Shown piece after piece: positions 23,644-35,772 of a DNA stretch of 64,000 nucleotides. The DNA is from Adiantum capillus-veneris (Eukaryota > Streptophyta > Polypodiopsida > Polypodiales > Pteridaceae): assembly GCA_014529385.2 (NCBI GenBank), contig CM043943.1, forward strand, positions 155,989,592 through 156,053,591, in the 5' to 3' direction. Each line of letters opens with the position of its first letter. Position 1 is the stretch's first letter. The translations under genes were made by a program, and so were the position numbers. The notes beneath the pieces are model-generated. The model did not search any database and was not told the origin of the DNA. It saw only the letters and a program-made list of their open reading frames with translations.

Positions 23644-25830
23644 GGCTCCTGTTCAGTGAATAGAGTGCCAAAGTTAGCAGATTTGTCGGATGTTTCTCTG
23701 AAGTGTCCTTTAGTCTGAAATGCTGACAATTTTAGTCCAATTTGCTTCAAATCAATTTTTGAACAAGCATAGATGCATAAAAACATGCAAGGAACAAAAA
23801 TGTCAAGTTTAAACAAAAATTTTCCACCAAAGTAAATAATCGCAATTATTTACATCTGAGTAATTTCTCCAACTTTTTGCAAACTTGGCATCATAGGCTT
23901 GAAGTATTTATCAAATAGATGCTCTGAGTGAAATATTCGCTCATTTGGATGCATAGGGTGAAAATGGTACCAGATTTTGGCTTTAGGTCTCTGAAATAGT
24001 AGATATAATGGAAATTTGAGATTTTAAGCTCAAAATTGGTTCAAACTTGGCTAGTGGGCTTAACACATCATGTACTTTGGATATATGATGGAAAAATATC
24101 AAAATTCCAGTATGGCTAGAAAGTAAATAATCGCGATTATTAACATTTCTACCAAAATCAATATTTTTTGGTATAAATTGGTTCTAGGCATTGTATAGGC
24201 TCTGTCTTTGAGATATGAGGTGATTTGAATCAAGAAATGTGGTCCATAACCCAAAAATTGGCTTGCAAAGACTTCTTTGCATTTTCTGGCAATTTTCCAA
24301 GTTATAGGTGCTCATTTTGGCTCATACTTGATTTTTGGCATATAATAGGTGTATAGACATGATAGGTGAGGTGATGATACAATTTCCAAGCAAAAATAGT
24401 GCAAAAGTAAATAATTGCGATTATTTATAGCAGTCACAATTTTCTTGCTAAACTTAGAATTTTTGACCTAAACACATTCTATACACCTAAAACAAGTCCT
24501 AGATTGAATTTGGTCAAGTTTGGTCTTGCCAGCATCACTTTATGCTTTGTTGACTCTAAAATCTCTGATTTCTGTGACTATAATGCCTGTTGAGTTGGTC
24601 AGTCAAATTTGAGGCCAAAGACTTGTCTGCAACATAGTCGTGAAGCAACTCATCCAATTCTGGCTCATTTGGAGTCAGTTTGACCCCGTATGTCGAATTT
24701 GACGCTTTGTAGCCTTTGAGCCGTTTTCTGCTTTTCGAGGGCTTTGCTTGATTGATTTCACAAAACCAATCATATACATTGTATATGAACCTTGTAGGCA
24801 AGCTGTTTGTGGAGTCAGATTGGAATTCTGGCATCCGCCAAAAACCTAGCTTTTCTAATGGGGGCCCCCTCGACCCCTGCCAAATGGTCAATTGATGTTA
24901 TAGAAAGGTTCTATTATATTAGGGCATGCTACAGTTCAAATCTCATCCGGTTTGGTCGAGCTGACAGGCCGCTATGGTCAGTTTTTGGTCGTAGGTCTTC
25001 GTGCACTGTTCGATTTCTAGGATTTTTTCTAGGGGTTTAGACTAGCTACCGGCCATATAAAATGAATCATTGATGAGTAAAGAACTTACTTGATGAGTAA
25101 AGAACTTACTCCTCATGTCTCGTGTGAGACGGCGCTGAAAACGGGTAATTGTAGACTCCAGAAAAAACGCGCGAAAGAGGTCAAAAAGCTCTCTCTGCAA
25201 AGGCCACAAGTGGAAATGAGGTGATTTTAGCATACCTTGGATATCTATACCCAGACTTCGCAAACCAGTTATCCCCAGATTCCCTCATTAGTCCTACTAA
25301 ACTCAAAAATTTCATTGATCGGATTCTTGTAGCTCATTCTGCAAGAATTTACCAAAAGTAGGTATGGCCGCCTAATTTAGGCTTCTCGCTTCCATATTCT
25401 GATTTCATTGAAAATTTTTGTGCTTGTCTACCTTGTCTTTCTGATCACATCGTGTCTTCCATTTTTCCATCTGAGCTTCTTTGCTATTTATTATTAATTT
25501 TTGACAAAGAAAATAACAAAATGCTCTAAAAAAGTAAAGTGAAAATCCAATAATTAAGAAAAGCCATTGAAAAACACAGCTTTATTGTTTTTTGTTGGAT
25601 TTGTCTTTTTTTAAGTCTCATTATCAGTAAAAATCATGAAAAATAACAAAAAAGGACTATTTTTTGATGATTTTCTGATAGTATATACACTATTTACACT
25701 CATCGGGAAGATATTATGAGTGAATTTTCCCTTGATGATGAATTATAAGGGCATTATCAGGTAAATTTTACAAAAAATAACACGTTAACATCGAACTTTT
25801 TCCTCCCTCTTCAACATTGCCCTTAATTAC
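23644..25830 (-). other. Spacer of element A with periodic palindromes
   Basis: Mostly non-coding, between the second retropepsin ORF and the extra ORF. A degenerate ~285-290-bp repeat carries GTAAATAATCGCGATTATT-like palindromes at 23832, 24123 and 24407, with neighbouring shared words such as GGTTCTAGGCAT and GAGGTGATTTG. Short minus frames at 24556-24891 and 25042-25263 have no recognised domain. A direct repeat TTGATGAGTAAAGAACTTAC lies at about 25071-25109. Confidence 0.6.
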
Positions 25831-26905
25831 TTAGTGCCCTTCCACCCCTCCTAGATGGCGTACTCCGGGACGACGGTGTGCATGGGTTGAACAATCGTGT
25901 CTATGCATAGCCGTGGTTGGCTCTACCATGCTTTCAAGATTAATGCAATTCAAACCACTATGTTGTGCAAGAGATGGGTCTTGAGTAATTAACTCAAGGG
26001 TTTCTGATGCCGAGGCTTTCTGATACTGTCTTCTAAAGAGAAAATCTTGTAGCTTGTGTGCTCTCTGTTTGATTGTACCATCAGAATGATTTAGCACGCT
26101 GATTGCTTGAGCTGTTGGTAGCACTTTTGGCTGTTGTCGAGCTTTTTATCGCCGTTGGTTGATTGGTTTTAAGATTTGTGGAGAAGATAAGTGCTCCTTT
26201 TTCTTCCAAATCCATTTCAAGTTATGTTCCTTGCTTGGAAATGCTCGTCTCAGTGTTTTTACCCTTGGAACCTTCTTTTGTTTTGTCGGTGATGTTTTGG
26301 GCACCCAGATTTGAATCATTTTATCGTTAAGCTGTGCTTTTGGTACCCAAATTTGCATGACTCCTTGCATGCTACTTGTAGCATTTGCTTGTCGAGGGGA
26401 TGGAGAAGATTGATTAGTTCGTGGTTTGGTCTGCTGATTGATTACTTTCCATTCCTCCTTGCTTGTTGCAATTGGAACAATGAGTTGCTTGCCTTTAGGT
26501 GATAGCTTGAGCTGATTTGTATCCCAATCTAGTACTGCTTTGTATGTCCGCATCTAGAGAATTCCAAGAATCATCGTCTCATTCATGTGTTCATCTGGTA
26601 AGCATACAAACTGATGAGGACATGAACATCCATGTACTATCACATTCAAGTTGACTACTCCCAATGTTGGGGTTGGGTTCTTATTGCATCCTTTGATTGT
26701 CGCTATTCTTGTTGTCAATGCTTGACTTGTTGCCTTCTTGGACGTGGAATAACTGACTGCATTTACTCTAGATCCTGTGTCGACCAAAGCATTGGTGCTA
26801 TGATTGTTGAGATGTAGTTTGATACACAGGTCCATTCCGTCTAACCAGTCATCATCTGTTGAAACTGCATCTTTAGGTAATTCCCATGTTGGTCATCTAT
26901 TTCTA
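25831..26905 (-). pseudogene. Second retropepsin-like ORF after the integrase
   Basis: From just after a TGA at about 26907 the minus strand reads LPKDAVSTDDDWLDG, then HSTNALVDTGSRVNAVS (DTGS catalytic motif), GVVNLNVIVHG, HQFVCLPDE and MILGIL, TAG at 26553-26555, MRTYKAVLDWDTN. DTG/S, the ILG-x-L/WMRxY motif and the LDWDxN tail are those of a retropepsin. The TAG may replace a Trp codon. A Gln/Pro/Lys-rich tail follows in shifted frames (VPKAQLNDKMIQIWVPK repeated as QIWVPK) and ends with a Leu-rich segment at 26124-25831. The start overlaps the integrase end by ~60 nt in another frame. Element A also has a normal retropepsin before RT, so this copy is additional. Whether it is enzymatically useful is unknown. 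Confidence 0.7.
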
Positions 26906-28675
26906 GAGTGTTGATGGGAATCGGTATCTGTTGATTCCTGAGAGCAGCTTTCCGTTTGAGTATCCGAAGCCGAGCTTTCTCTTGGGCTTCATCAATAACC
27001 TGTTGTCGTTTAATCCTCCTTTGCGTGGTTGCATGCATTCTTTCTAGCAATTCATTGTCTAGCGGCAAATTGTATTTTTTTAAACGACATCCACTAGTCC
27101 AATTAGCCATTGGTTCACCATCTAGGGTGGACAATTTTACTGCTCCACTTGGAGATACATATTCAATGATAAACGGTCCGTTTTCCTTTTTCTTAAACTT
27201 GGGAATGTGTTGCTTAAGGGAATAGACTAAAACTAAGTCCCCTTTCTTGAAGATTTTTGTGATTAAGTGGGAATCAATAAACTATTTTTGTTTTGCTTTT
27301 GTGCATAGATGTGAGCTACAGCAGTTAGCCTTTGCTCATCTAGCTTTTCCAAATCTTCAAGTCTTTCTGACAATTCATGTCCAATCCACTCAAGATTCCT
27401 TGCTACCCTTAATGTCGGCAATAGAGATTCTATTGGCAGTATGGCATCAAGACCATAAACAAGGTTGAAGGGTGTAGCATTTAAAGGTGTTTTGAATGAA
27501 ACTCCATACGCCCATAGAGCAGCATGAAGATTCATTTCCCAGTCTGTCCTTCCTGAACTAACCACTTTAGTTAGCACCGAGCTAAGAAATTTTTTTGTAT
27601 GCTCAACTTGTCCGTTTGCTTGTGGGTGATAGGGGGCTGATTTGTTATGGATGACCATAAACTCATTAAGCAAATTCTCGATTACCTCATTAAGGAAATG
27701 AGTTCCCCGATCACTGACAATTTCTATTGGCAGTCCATATCTCCTGAATACATACTCATATAACAATGCGGCAGTGGTTCTGGCATCAATCATTTGAGTT
27801 GCTTTAGCCTCGGTCCACTTGGTCAAATAATCCATAGCTACAATGATATATTGAGCCTGGGTTCTATAAGTAGGTGGCTGTATCGGCCCAACAAAATCTA
27901 TACCCCATTTTGCAAAAGCTCTAGCCCACATCATTGGTCTTAAGGGCATGCTATCTACGCGTGTTGGCATTTTTTCTCGTTGACAAGCATCACACCTTCG
28001 AACATATTCTTTGGCATCTGCAAAAAGTGTTGGCCACCATATGCCTGCCACCCATCAAGATTGCTCTTGCGGTGGTCTCACTAGAAAAGTGACCTCCAGC
28101 TAATCCAGCATGTGCTTGTTCTATAAACGGAATATACTGTCTTCATTTGCACAAAGACGCAAATGTTGATCTTTACCTCTCTGCCGATACAATTGGTTCC
28201 CAATAAGAGCATAGTTTCTTGCTTCAGTTTCAATTGCTCTTTGATGGCGTTTACTCATATCCTCAGGAAATGTTCGGCTTGATAAGTAAGTAACTAGATA
28301 GTTACTCCACTTAGGAACATGTGACATTTGAAACAATGTTACATGGGGTATGGGTGTTTGTTTTTGACATTGAGGACAATCCTTTACAAAAGATCAAACA
28401 TCTCTCCTCATAGTCGGCTAAGATACTCCAAGTATCAAGATTTGTTGCATAGTTTGGTCTTCCGCAAAGTGAAGTCCTACTATGGTAACACGTGCTTGAC
28501 TTAGGTATTGTTTTTTTTCTTCAGGATTAATGCATAAGAGTAGTATTCCATCTCGATTTATTTTGTATAGCCTACCATCTAGTAATTGATACATAGACAA
28601 TTGCTCGATTAATCCGATCGTAATAGGAAGTGGTATTTGTGAATCTGCTTGAGCTATTGTCATCAATGACACCAT
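26841..28675 (-). pseudogene. Ty3/gypsy integrase with two zinc-binding modules
   Basis: Integrase inserts the element cDNA into chromosomes. Reading from 28675: a GRLYKINRDG lead, GLHFAEDQTMQQIL and DCPQC (first HHCC-like module, first His apparently lost), then QLYRQRGKDQHLRLC, AHAGLAGGHFSSETTA and CDACQ (second, complete module), then the catalytic core with GIDFVGP (Asp), SDRGTHF (Asp) and HPQANGQVEHTKK (Glu), and a C-terminal part with WTSGCRLKKYNLPLDNE. Stops occur within the first module (near 28413 and 28390), and frames shift near 28050 and 27263. Catalytic residues look intact. The last ~60 nt overlap the following retropepsin ORF. Confidence 0.88.
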
Positions 28676-30027
28676 GTTTTCCGACCATCGGGGTACATTT
28701 CCACGGAGAACAAATAGGCATCTGATAGATCATTGTCTACCCCTTTAGGTGATTCTTCTGAAACAATCCTTGACAAATGATCTGCTCGTTGATGTGTAGT
28801 GCCCTTTCTTATGACCACAGTGAAATCAAATTTTAGAAGAATGATGAACCATCTCACTATTCTTCCTATGCTGCATGGCTTGTTGACCAAGTACAACAAA
28901 GCTTGGTGGTCCACACAGAACACAAACTTGTTGGCTAATATGTAACGTCTATACTTTTTAACGGCATAGATCATTCGTAATCCTTCCCTTTTGGTGGTGG
29001 TGTAATTCTTTTCTGCCATGTTCAATTGTCGACTAGTATAAGAAATAGGAAAGTCAATTTTTCCGTCTCTTGGTTGAGCTAGTATACAACCGATAGCAAA
29101 ATTGGAAGCATCTACATGTATGTGGAATATCTTATTCAAATCTGGTGCTTTTAATATTGGAGCTGAGGTGAGAGCTTGCTTAAGCTTCATGAAGGATTCT
29201 TCATATGCCTTGGTCCACCCAAAGTGTGTAATAAAGCTATATATGGGTTTTAGAATTATAGCGTACATGTAGATGAACCCTATGTAATATCCACAATGCC
29301 CCACGAAGGCTTGTACCCCCTTGACCGTTGTTGGTCTAGGCAAATCAGCAATGACATGAATTTTTTCAATATCAGTAGCTATGCCATTTTTAGACACTAT
29401 ATGTCCAAGAATTTTTTCTTGTCTTCCCATGAATGTGCACTTTTTAGGATTTAAACAAATCCTATAAAGTGTACATTTTTTGAATACCTTTTTGAGATGT
29501 TCAAAATGATCAACCCGGATTGATGAATGTATGCATAGATCATCCATATACACTTCTAAGAATTTCCTAAGATATTCTTTAAAAGCATGGCTCATCAACC
29601 TTTGAAATGTGGTTGGAGCATTGGTTTAGCCAAACAACATAACCCGATAGGCAAAAATACCCCATTCTGTTGCAAAAGTAGTTTTATACTGATCTTTTGG
29701 GTCAACCAAAAGTTGATTGTATCCCAAAAATCCATCTAAGAAGCTGTAAGTTTCTTTTCCTACAACTCGTTCTAAAACACGCTTAGTGATTGGAAGAGGA
29801 AATTTGTCTCTAATGGTAGTTGCATTCACTTTTTTGAGATTGACACACACTCGTAATTTTCCATTATTCTTGGGTACTACCACAATTGGAGACACCCAAT
29901 CTGTGTGTTCAATTTCGTAAATGAATTGAGCTTTCTTTAGTTTTTCAATCCCTTCTTTTATCTTCCTGGAAAATGTTTCATTATACGTGTATGGGCTCTG
30001 TCTACTTGGTTTTGCATCATCTCTCAT
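28663..30027 (-). pseudogene. Ty3/gypsy reverse transcriptase and RNase H
   Basis: The frame from 30027 shows VSPIVVVPKNNGKLRVCVN, FPLPIT, SFLDGFLGYNQL (catalytic Asp), TTFATEWGIFAY and MLFG; TAA at 29623-29625 stands where a Leu or similar precedes TNAPTTFQ. The frame then continues VYMDDLCIHS (catalytic YMDD), LGHIVSKNGI, FVGHCGYY, and a connection region. RNase H follows with FHIHVDASNFAIGCIL, ISYTSRQLNMAEKNYTTTKR, CVDHQALLYL and RADHLSRI. The order is standard for chromodomain-lacking gypsy pol. The single stop plus other lesions make this copy inactive. Confidence 0.92.
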
Positions 30028-31259
30028 GGGTATGGTATGTTGACAGACTTCTGGATCAACACCCTTGAGATCCTTGTAAGACCAAGCAAAGATATCTCAG
30101 TATTCTTTTAGTAAGCTCAACAAGAGATCTTATTCTTTGTCTGTTAGGTCGTTTGCAATGTAAGCAGGTCTATGATCTTCTCTTGGTTGAGCCAGGTCTA
30201 TCTTTTTAGCGTTTTCAGGCCCTTTGTAGGAGTCGCCCTGTTTTCGTAGTTCCCTAATAGGTTGTTCGACTATGATTTTTCGATCTTGGGGAGTATACTT
30301 TTGTAATGGGATGGAACACTCATTACATCCTTACCATCCTCTTCCGTGGTTTCCATTTCAATCGTATATATTCCTTTAGAGATTTTTTCAACTCTTGATA
30401 TTTCTTTTTCCTCTCAACTTGTGTCATGATTGGCTTCTTATCCTTTTTGTTTGCTTGAGTATCCTTCCTTGTTTTTCTCGATGTTTTAGACATTTTTGGA
30501 TTTTTGTTTGAAGGATATCTGCCATTGATTTTGTCCTTGACACAATCATTGATCTATCTGCATCAAGAATTGTGTTCTACTGGAGACTGATGGCATAGGT
30601 CGTGTTTTCACGTTTTTGGTGTCTCTTTTTCGCCTACACCATTTTTGTCTTCTTGATTTCTGGTTAGGAAAGTAAAAAAAAATTTCCTCCCCTCCTTTCA
30701 AGAGTAGCTTAGCTCTCACATGTTCTTTTTCTGATCTCGAATCTTTTGAGGTAGCTGAGTGTTGATCTAAGTCATCTATTGCATCGTAGTAGAGGTTTGA
30801 AAAGATTTGTTGAGCTTTCATCAAGTCCTTGGGTTCCTCATCTTCATCTTCAATGTTGAGGGTTGAAATTGTTTGGGTGGGAATTATGTCGTAGCCATTC
30901 TCATTGCAAAATTGAGTAGGCATAGACGTATTCACACATACATCCATTGTCGCTAAAATTTGAGTCCAGTCAAATGGCTCAAACAAATGCTCTGGAAAGG
31001 GTTCAGGTACATAGTCTTTGTCTATGCAATCCCTTTTTAGAATGTATTCTTCTTGTTTTACACTCCCATTCTCTGAAGCTCCACACATCCAAATAGGAGT
31101 GTCTTTGTTTAACCAGGATGGAAGCTTAGTTTCAGCCGAAGAGACTGAATCAAACTCTTGTATGGGTGTTTTCAAGACATCTCTATAAGTGTGATCTTTT
31201 AGATTTACCCTTGTTATAGATCCCACTTGCTTCAAGTACAGATAATTGTTTCCCCAATC
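30028..31259 (-). pseudogene. Long linker between retropepsin and reverse transcriptase
   Basis: A 229-codon minus frame (31235-30546) follows the retropepsin: GSITRVNLKDHTYRDVLKTP, then an acidic DEDEEPKDL stretch, ending in a basic region SRRQKWCRRKRDTKN. It has no known domain. The remaining ~500 bp to the RT start contain shifted frames. Linkers of this kind are common in large plant gypsy polyproteins. Confidence 0.6.
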
Positions 31260-32169
31260 TTGGATAAGCTGTCCCTCTCACATGAGAGGTCTTCCCAATA
31301 TGATTTCATAATTGAGATTTTTCCCAAAGTCTACCATATTCAATTCCACAGGAATTGACTATCACTTTTTCAAGCAGCCCTAATGGTCTCTCAATGAGTC
31401 CGTCAGCCAATTGCAATTTCAATTGAGTTTGTCTAATGGCTGGTTGTTCCAAAGATTCCCATATTGCAGCTTTCATGGCTATGGCTATGCCTGCTCCACT
31501 ATCCAGTATTGCCATGGTTTCAATGTCATTATATTTCACTAGAAGGGTGATGTTTCCTTCTTTCCCTTCATAATATTCTCCGACTTTGTTCATTGGAATA
31601 GATCGAATCTCTTTGTTGTCCATTTCGTTCTTCAATTTTTCTGATTTTTTTGAGATTAGCCATGTTATCCCCACCTTCTCTAGGCTTTTTTGTAGATCAT
31701 TCCATAAATATGGTCTGAGTTTTAGCAGTCCTCCCAAGGTAAGAGTGCATTGGATGGGTGTAGACATGATTGAATGAAAGTTGTCTACTTCTAGGGTCTG
31801 TTCAACTCTTTTTACTTGAGTCGTCTTACACACTATGGATTCATCTTTGTTATCTCCCAAGTAAGAGGGTAATGTTTTCAAGGTCAATGGTTTCGACATT
31901 CTTGAAGCTTTAGATCCACAATCCCCATACAAGGATTGTACATCCATATTCATATCAGAAGGTAGGTTATCCAACCAAACTTCCTCTATAGGAGCTGACT
32001 TTAGAGTTAGTCTCCCATCATATAGGCTCCCATCATTGATCTCTCCAACTTTTTCCCATAAGTGTCTTGTCCAGTCTTCCTCTACGAATGGAATTCCGCC
32101 TAAGGCATCTTCGCGGTCCGGCACTATAAGTTTTGGTTCTTTTGTTACAATGTGGGATTCTGCCACCAC
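31260..32169 (-). pseudogene. First (canonical) retropepsin and preceding polyprotein segment
   Basis: The frame from 32169 carries a ~190-residue segment without known domain, then LLVKYNDIETMAILDSGAGI (DSGA catalytic motif), LADGLIERPLGLLEKVIV and, after a frameshift near 31320, LNYEIILGRPLM. DSG/DTG, a PLG-L segment and ILGRP are the hallmarks of gypsy proteases, which cut Gag-Pol. It lies between gag and RT as expected. A TGA follows ILGRPLM immediately. Confidence 0.8.
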
Positions 32170-32195
32170 ATCAGGTTTTTCTTTAGTGTCTCTTA

Positions 32196-33921
32196 TTACA
32201 AGTTCTCCGGTTTTGCGATACTTTCAATCTTGGGTTTTTGTTTTTCTAGCATTTCTTGCGTGATTCTTACCAAATTTTGATAAGCTTCTAGCTTAGCTGC
32301 TTCCAAGTCTAGAGAAGGATAGTTTTTCCATTTGTTTTCCATGTTTTGGCTTGCTTTAAGTCCTGCTTGGTAAGCTTCCAAGGTTGCATTAATAGGCTCA
32401 AAAATTTTATCAGCCAAAATGGATCCTTCAGATTTCACGGTTGCTTCCTTGATTTCACTTCCAGTTTCTTTCACCTTTTCTAGGAATACCTTTTTTGCTT
32501 TCTTCTCGATTTCAACCCATTGTTTTTGTTTTCTCATCTCATATCTTTTGCTTCTGCTTCTTTTGATCCTTTGAGAGGAAACTTTCGTATTTTACAAATC
32601 ATCAGAGGAGTCATGTTTCTTTTTCTTAGCGTGGGCTTTAGTGATTACCTTGATTGGAACAATCGGTTCACTCTCTGATGAGCTACTAGGTATCACTTGA
32701 ACTATGTTTATTACTGTTTTACCCTTGTTTAAAGGATTTTTAGGACAATCTTTTAGAAAGTGTCCTCCCTTTTTGCAACATTGTATGCAATAGGCTTCAA
32801 CTTGCTTGAGGTTTTTTTCAAGCTCTGGACATTCATTTTTCCAATGATCATCTGCACCACAGTTGTGACAGTTTCCCGTTCTTGGCTTAATCATGGGTTT
32901 GTGACCATGGGAGGTCTGACACCTTGATTAGCTACATATTACATTGGTGCGAGCTTTGGTGGAGCATAAGTCACGAATTCTTCCATTGTGGTGGATGTGA
33001 ATTATACCAATCTCCTTCTACCATCACTGTAGATGGACTAGGCTCCGTATAGGGTGTAACATGCACTAATGCTTGTTCATCTATGACTCCTTCAGAGTGC
33101 ATGTACTTTACAAGCACTGCATTATGTCCTGCATACGGAGGTTGTTGAACCAACACGGGTTGAGGTCTTTCCATACCCATTGGTGGTTTTTGAGCTTGGG
33201 CCATATTAGACTGATACCTGTACATGGGTTGTCCTTGTGGCCTCATAGGCACGTACTGAACATTCCCATCATACTTTGGGCAGAAGTAGCACTCATGGGT
33301 CCCATGGTTGGTCCATTTACCCTCAATTGCACACCATTTTTGTGACCTAATTGGTTGTCTCTGTTGAGGTATCCCTTGTCCTGGTCCCCTCATAGGTTCT
33401 TTTTCCATGTTGTTGTCGTTCATCCTTTTGAGCATATCTTCTATGGCTGAAAGTGGTGCTGCAGCAGCCGTTCCCACTTGTGTTGGTTTAGTGGATGTCG
33501 TTTTCTTGCTTTGGTTATCCTTAGGGACATCTTCTTCGTTAAAAATATCACAATTGTCTCCTAAGTCAATAGCATCTGACACACACTCTTCTAGGGTTGT
33601 ATGATTTTTACTATAGAGTATAGCATGAAGTTCTTTGTTTAGCAGTCTCTCTAGAAATAAAGATACGAGTCGTTCTTCTGTAAGTATCTCTAGCCCTGGG
33701 CATCTGGCAATGTATTGTTTCATTCAAGTTGCACAATCCCTAACAGACTCACCATGTTTCTGTTTAAAGCTGTAGATTTGAGCTACTATATTATGTTTAA
33801 TCCCTGTTTTGGAACAAGCAGCTACAAATCCTTGAGCTAATCTCATGCAATGGGGTTGTGGAAAGTTTCCACAAACACTCGTTTTCTTGTCCTTTATAGT
33901 TTTCTGAGCATTGATCTTCAA
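32196..33921 (-). pseudogene. Ty3/gypsy gag with zinc knuckles
   Basis: Capsid-nucleocapsid precursor, in pieces. 33921-33724 and 33723-32971 give the capsid part (YSFKQKHGESVRDC, RCPGLEILTEERLVSLFLER, LHAILYSKNHTTLEECVSDA) and a Pro/Gln-rich tail with an unusual WCAIEGKWTNHGTHEC segment. 32894-32592 has two zinc knuckles: CHNCGADDHWKNEC (CX2CX4HX4C) and CIQCCKKGGHFLKDC (CX2CX5HX4C). 32537-32196 is a Lys/Glu-rich likely coiled coil leading into the protease frame. Stops or frame changes separate all pieces. Confidence 0.82.
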
Positions 33922-34153
33922 GAATTGTCTCGTCTACCAATCATCCTCAAAATCTTAATCTATTTCTACAATCCTACAATCCTAAAGGCACTCAGCAAGT
34001 ACGATTACTTCTAAGCTACCTCTACACAGCAAAAGACAACAATCTCAGACTATGCGGTTTCTAAAAGAAAGTTTTGAACTCTAGGCGATTCTAGAGGAAG
34101 TTAAAGGTTAACTTCACAAGACGCTCGTGTTTTTTTGTAGTTTAGGTCTCTTC

Positions 34154-34173
34154 GGTCCCCGGCAGTGGCACCA
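34154..34173 (-). other. Primer-binding site of element A
   Basis: The plus strand reads GGTCCCCGGCAGTGGCACCA, four bases from LTR start 34178. It resembles the plant tRNA-Asp 3' end with four transition differences, ends in CCA as required, and places the LTR at the 5' end of the minus-strand element. Confidence 0.75.
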
Positions 34174-34177
34174 AATA

Positions 34178-35099
34178 TGGGATGCATGTCTAACCTCACC
34201 ATCCCATCTTATTGCAATATTAGTGAGAACCACGATTAAATTGTCAATCCATGGAACGAAGCTGACTCGACTAGTGCATAGAGGCTACAAGAGGTTGTCA
34301 AACTCTCGGAAAACAACTAACAACTCGCATCTAACTTAAGCTACACTCAAGTGACTGAAATCACCAAAAGCCAATCGCTCATCAACAAACAAATCACATC
34401 CGTTACAGCATCAAATGACATCTAAACATAACAAAACTTCTGGACATGTTTATAAGACTCTAAGCACACATGCTTATGGTCTCAAACCCCACTTTAGGTC
34501 AAGTTCCAAAATCACAATTATTAACAATAGTGAATTTTTGACCTAGTCGTTTTCGACCCAGAATGCAGCTAAATGCTTAGCAATGATGCCCCAATACCCC
34601 GCCTATGCTTAGTTTTTGATTTGAAAGTGTAAATTCCTAGTTATGATGAAATTAGGCCGTGGGTCGGTGACGCCAAAAGCTACAAAATACTGTGATGTGT
34701 TTACGTCAATGCATAGAGCTCTTACCCGCGGTTGCAATGCAACAAACACAACTGCAATGTGACAACCGGGGAGGGAGTAGGAAGCGCGAGAAAGAGAGAG
34801 GTGAGCACCGTTAGCTCACACTGTGTATTTTATTATTCAAAACTTAATAATAACTTACAAAAATTGGCTTTAATTTTATACCTTAGCCAAGGTTTTTGGT
34901 GGTCAAAACTAATAATCTGGAAGTTCTACCAAAGATGGGTAATGACAGGTTGATACAATCTGGAAGCTTATAGCCCCGGCTCATTAATTATAGAGTTTAT
35001 CCAAGAAAATAAGAGTTACAATATTCCCGATTTATCAAAAAATAAGTGTTTTACAATGAGAACTCCGAAAATGGTATCCATGTTAGCTTACTGCTAACA
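34178..35099 (-). repeat. 5' LTR of element A
   Basis: ~922 bp, on the minus strand from TGTTAGCAGTAAGCTAACAT to ...GACATGCATCCCA. It is clearly related to 50163-51061 along its length. It contains an eroded version of the palindromic CGATTATTAAC motif near 34508-34525. Confidence 0.85.
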
Positions 35100-35762
35100 A
35101 TTTATTAGCAACATTAATTGAGTTGCATGGGATGTTGTTCCCAAAGAAGATGCAATTTGTTTATTATAGCCTTCTAAAGTGAACCATGAAGCTCTATCAA
35201 GTGTTGGGTTTCAGGCCCCATGATCGGGTTGCGGCGCCCGTCCGTTTACTTTACATTGTTTGGTTTTATAGCAAATAATGTAAGGTTTCCAGTTTCTGAA
35301 ACCTTAGAAATTGTACAAAGCCTGATCAAATTAATTTGGTTGTTAAGAAAACATTGTAGAATGATCCAACTATAGAAAATATTGGTATTTTTGGAACCGT
35401 AACCAGAGCTTTACTATTGTTAGAATTTTTCAGAACAGAATTTTGATAAAATCTGGAAAAGTTACGGGCTTTGAAAGGTTACACTATGGATTTAATTAGT
35501 TAAGTAAAATTGAAAGGTTTCAATAATTATTACTACTAACGACTTTTTTTTATCATAAAGTTCTAGAAATTACAGATATTTCTAAGTTTAATCATTAAAA
35601 GTCATGAAAAATAGCAGAAATCGATTCTGGAAGCTGGGGGGTTTGTGTGGGGTTTCGATGAACCTACCCAAGACAAATTTAGCAGCAGGTGGCACTAGAT
35701 GGAAGCAGGGGCTTGCTTGAGGTGCTAGGACCTGCCAGCAATAGCCCAGGGGCCCTCAAAAG

Positions 35763-35772
35763 CTATAAATAG
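35763..35772 (+). promoter_or_regulatory. TATA box
   Basis: CTATAAATAG followed by ACCCCCTTCTTCAC, after a GC-richer stretch (CAGGGGCCCTC). This is the sequence context of plant LTR promoters; transcription would start ~30 bp downstream and run through the tandem array. Confidence 0.55.

Larger units (their letters stand above)
23380..35099 (-). mobile_element. Ty3/gypsy retrotransposon A, 3'-truncated, with post-integrase retropepsin
   Basis: Minus-strand order: 5' LTR (35099-34178), primer site, gag with zinc knuckles, retropepsin, RT, RNase H, integrase, a second retropepsin-like ORF, a repeat-bearing spacer, and the start of an extra ORF cut off near 23380. No 3' LTR follows. Member B (50163-55644) contains the matching spacer, the extra ORF, the polypurine tract and an LTR clearly related to that of A. 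A tRNA-Asp-type primer and an extra 3' ORF are features of the Athila/Tat side of Ty3/gypsy. Several stops and frameshifts show that the copy is dead. Confidence 0.85.
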
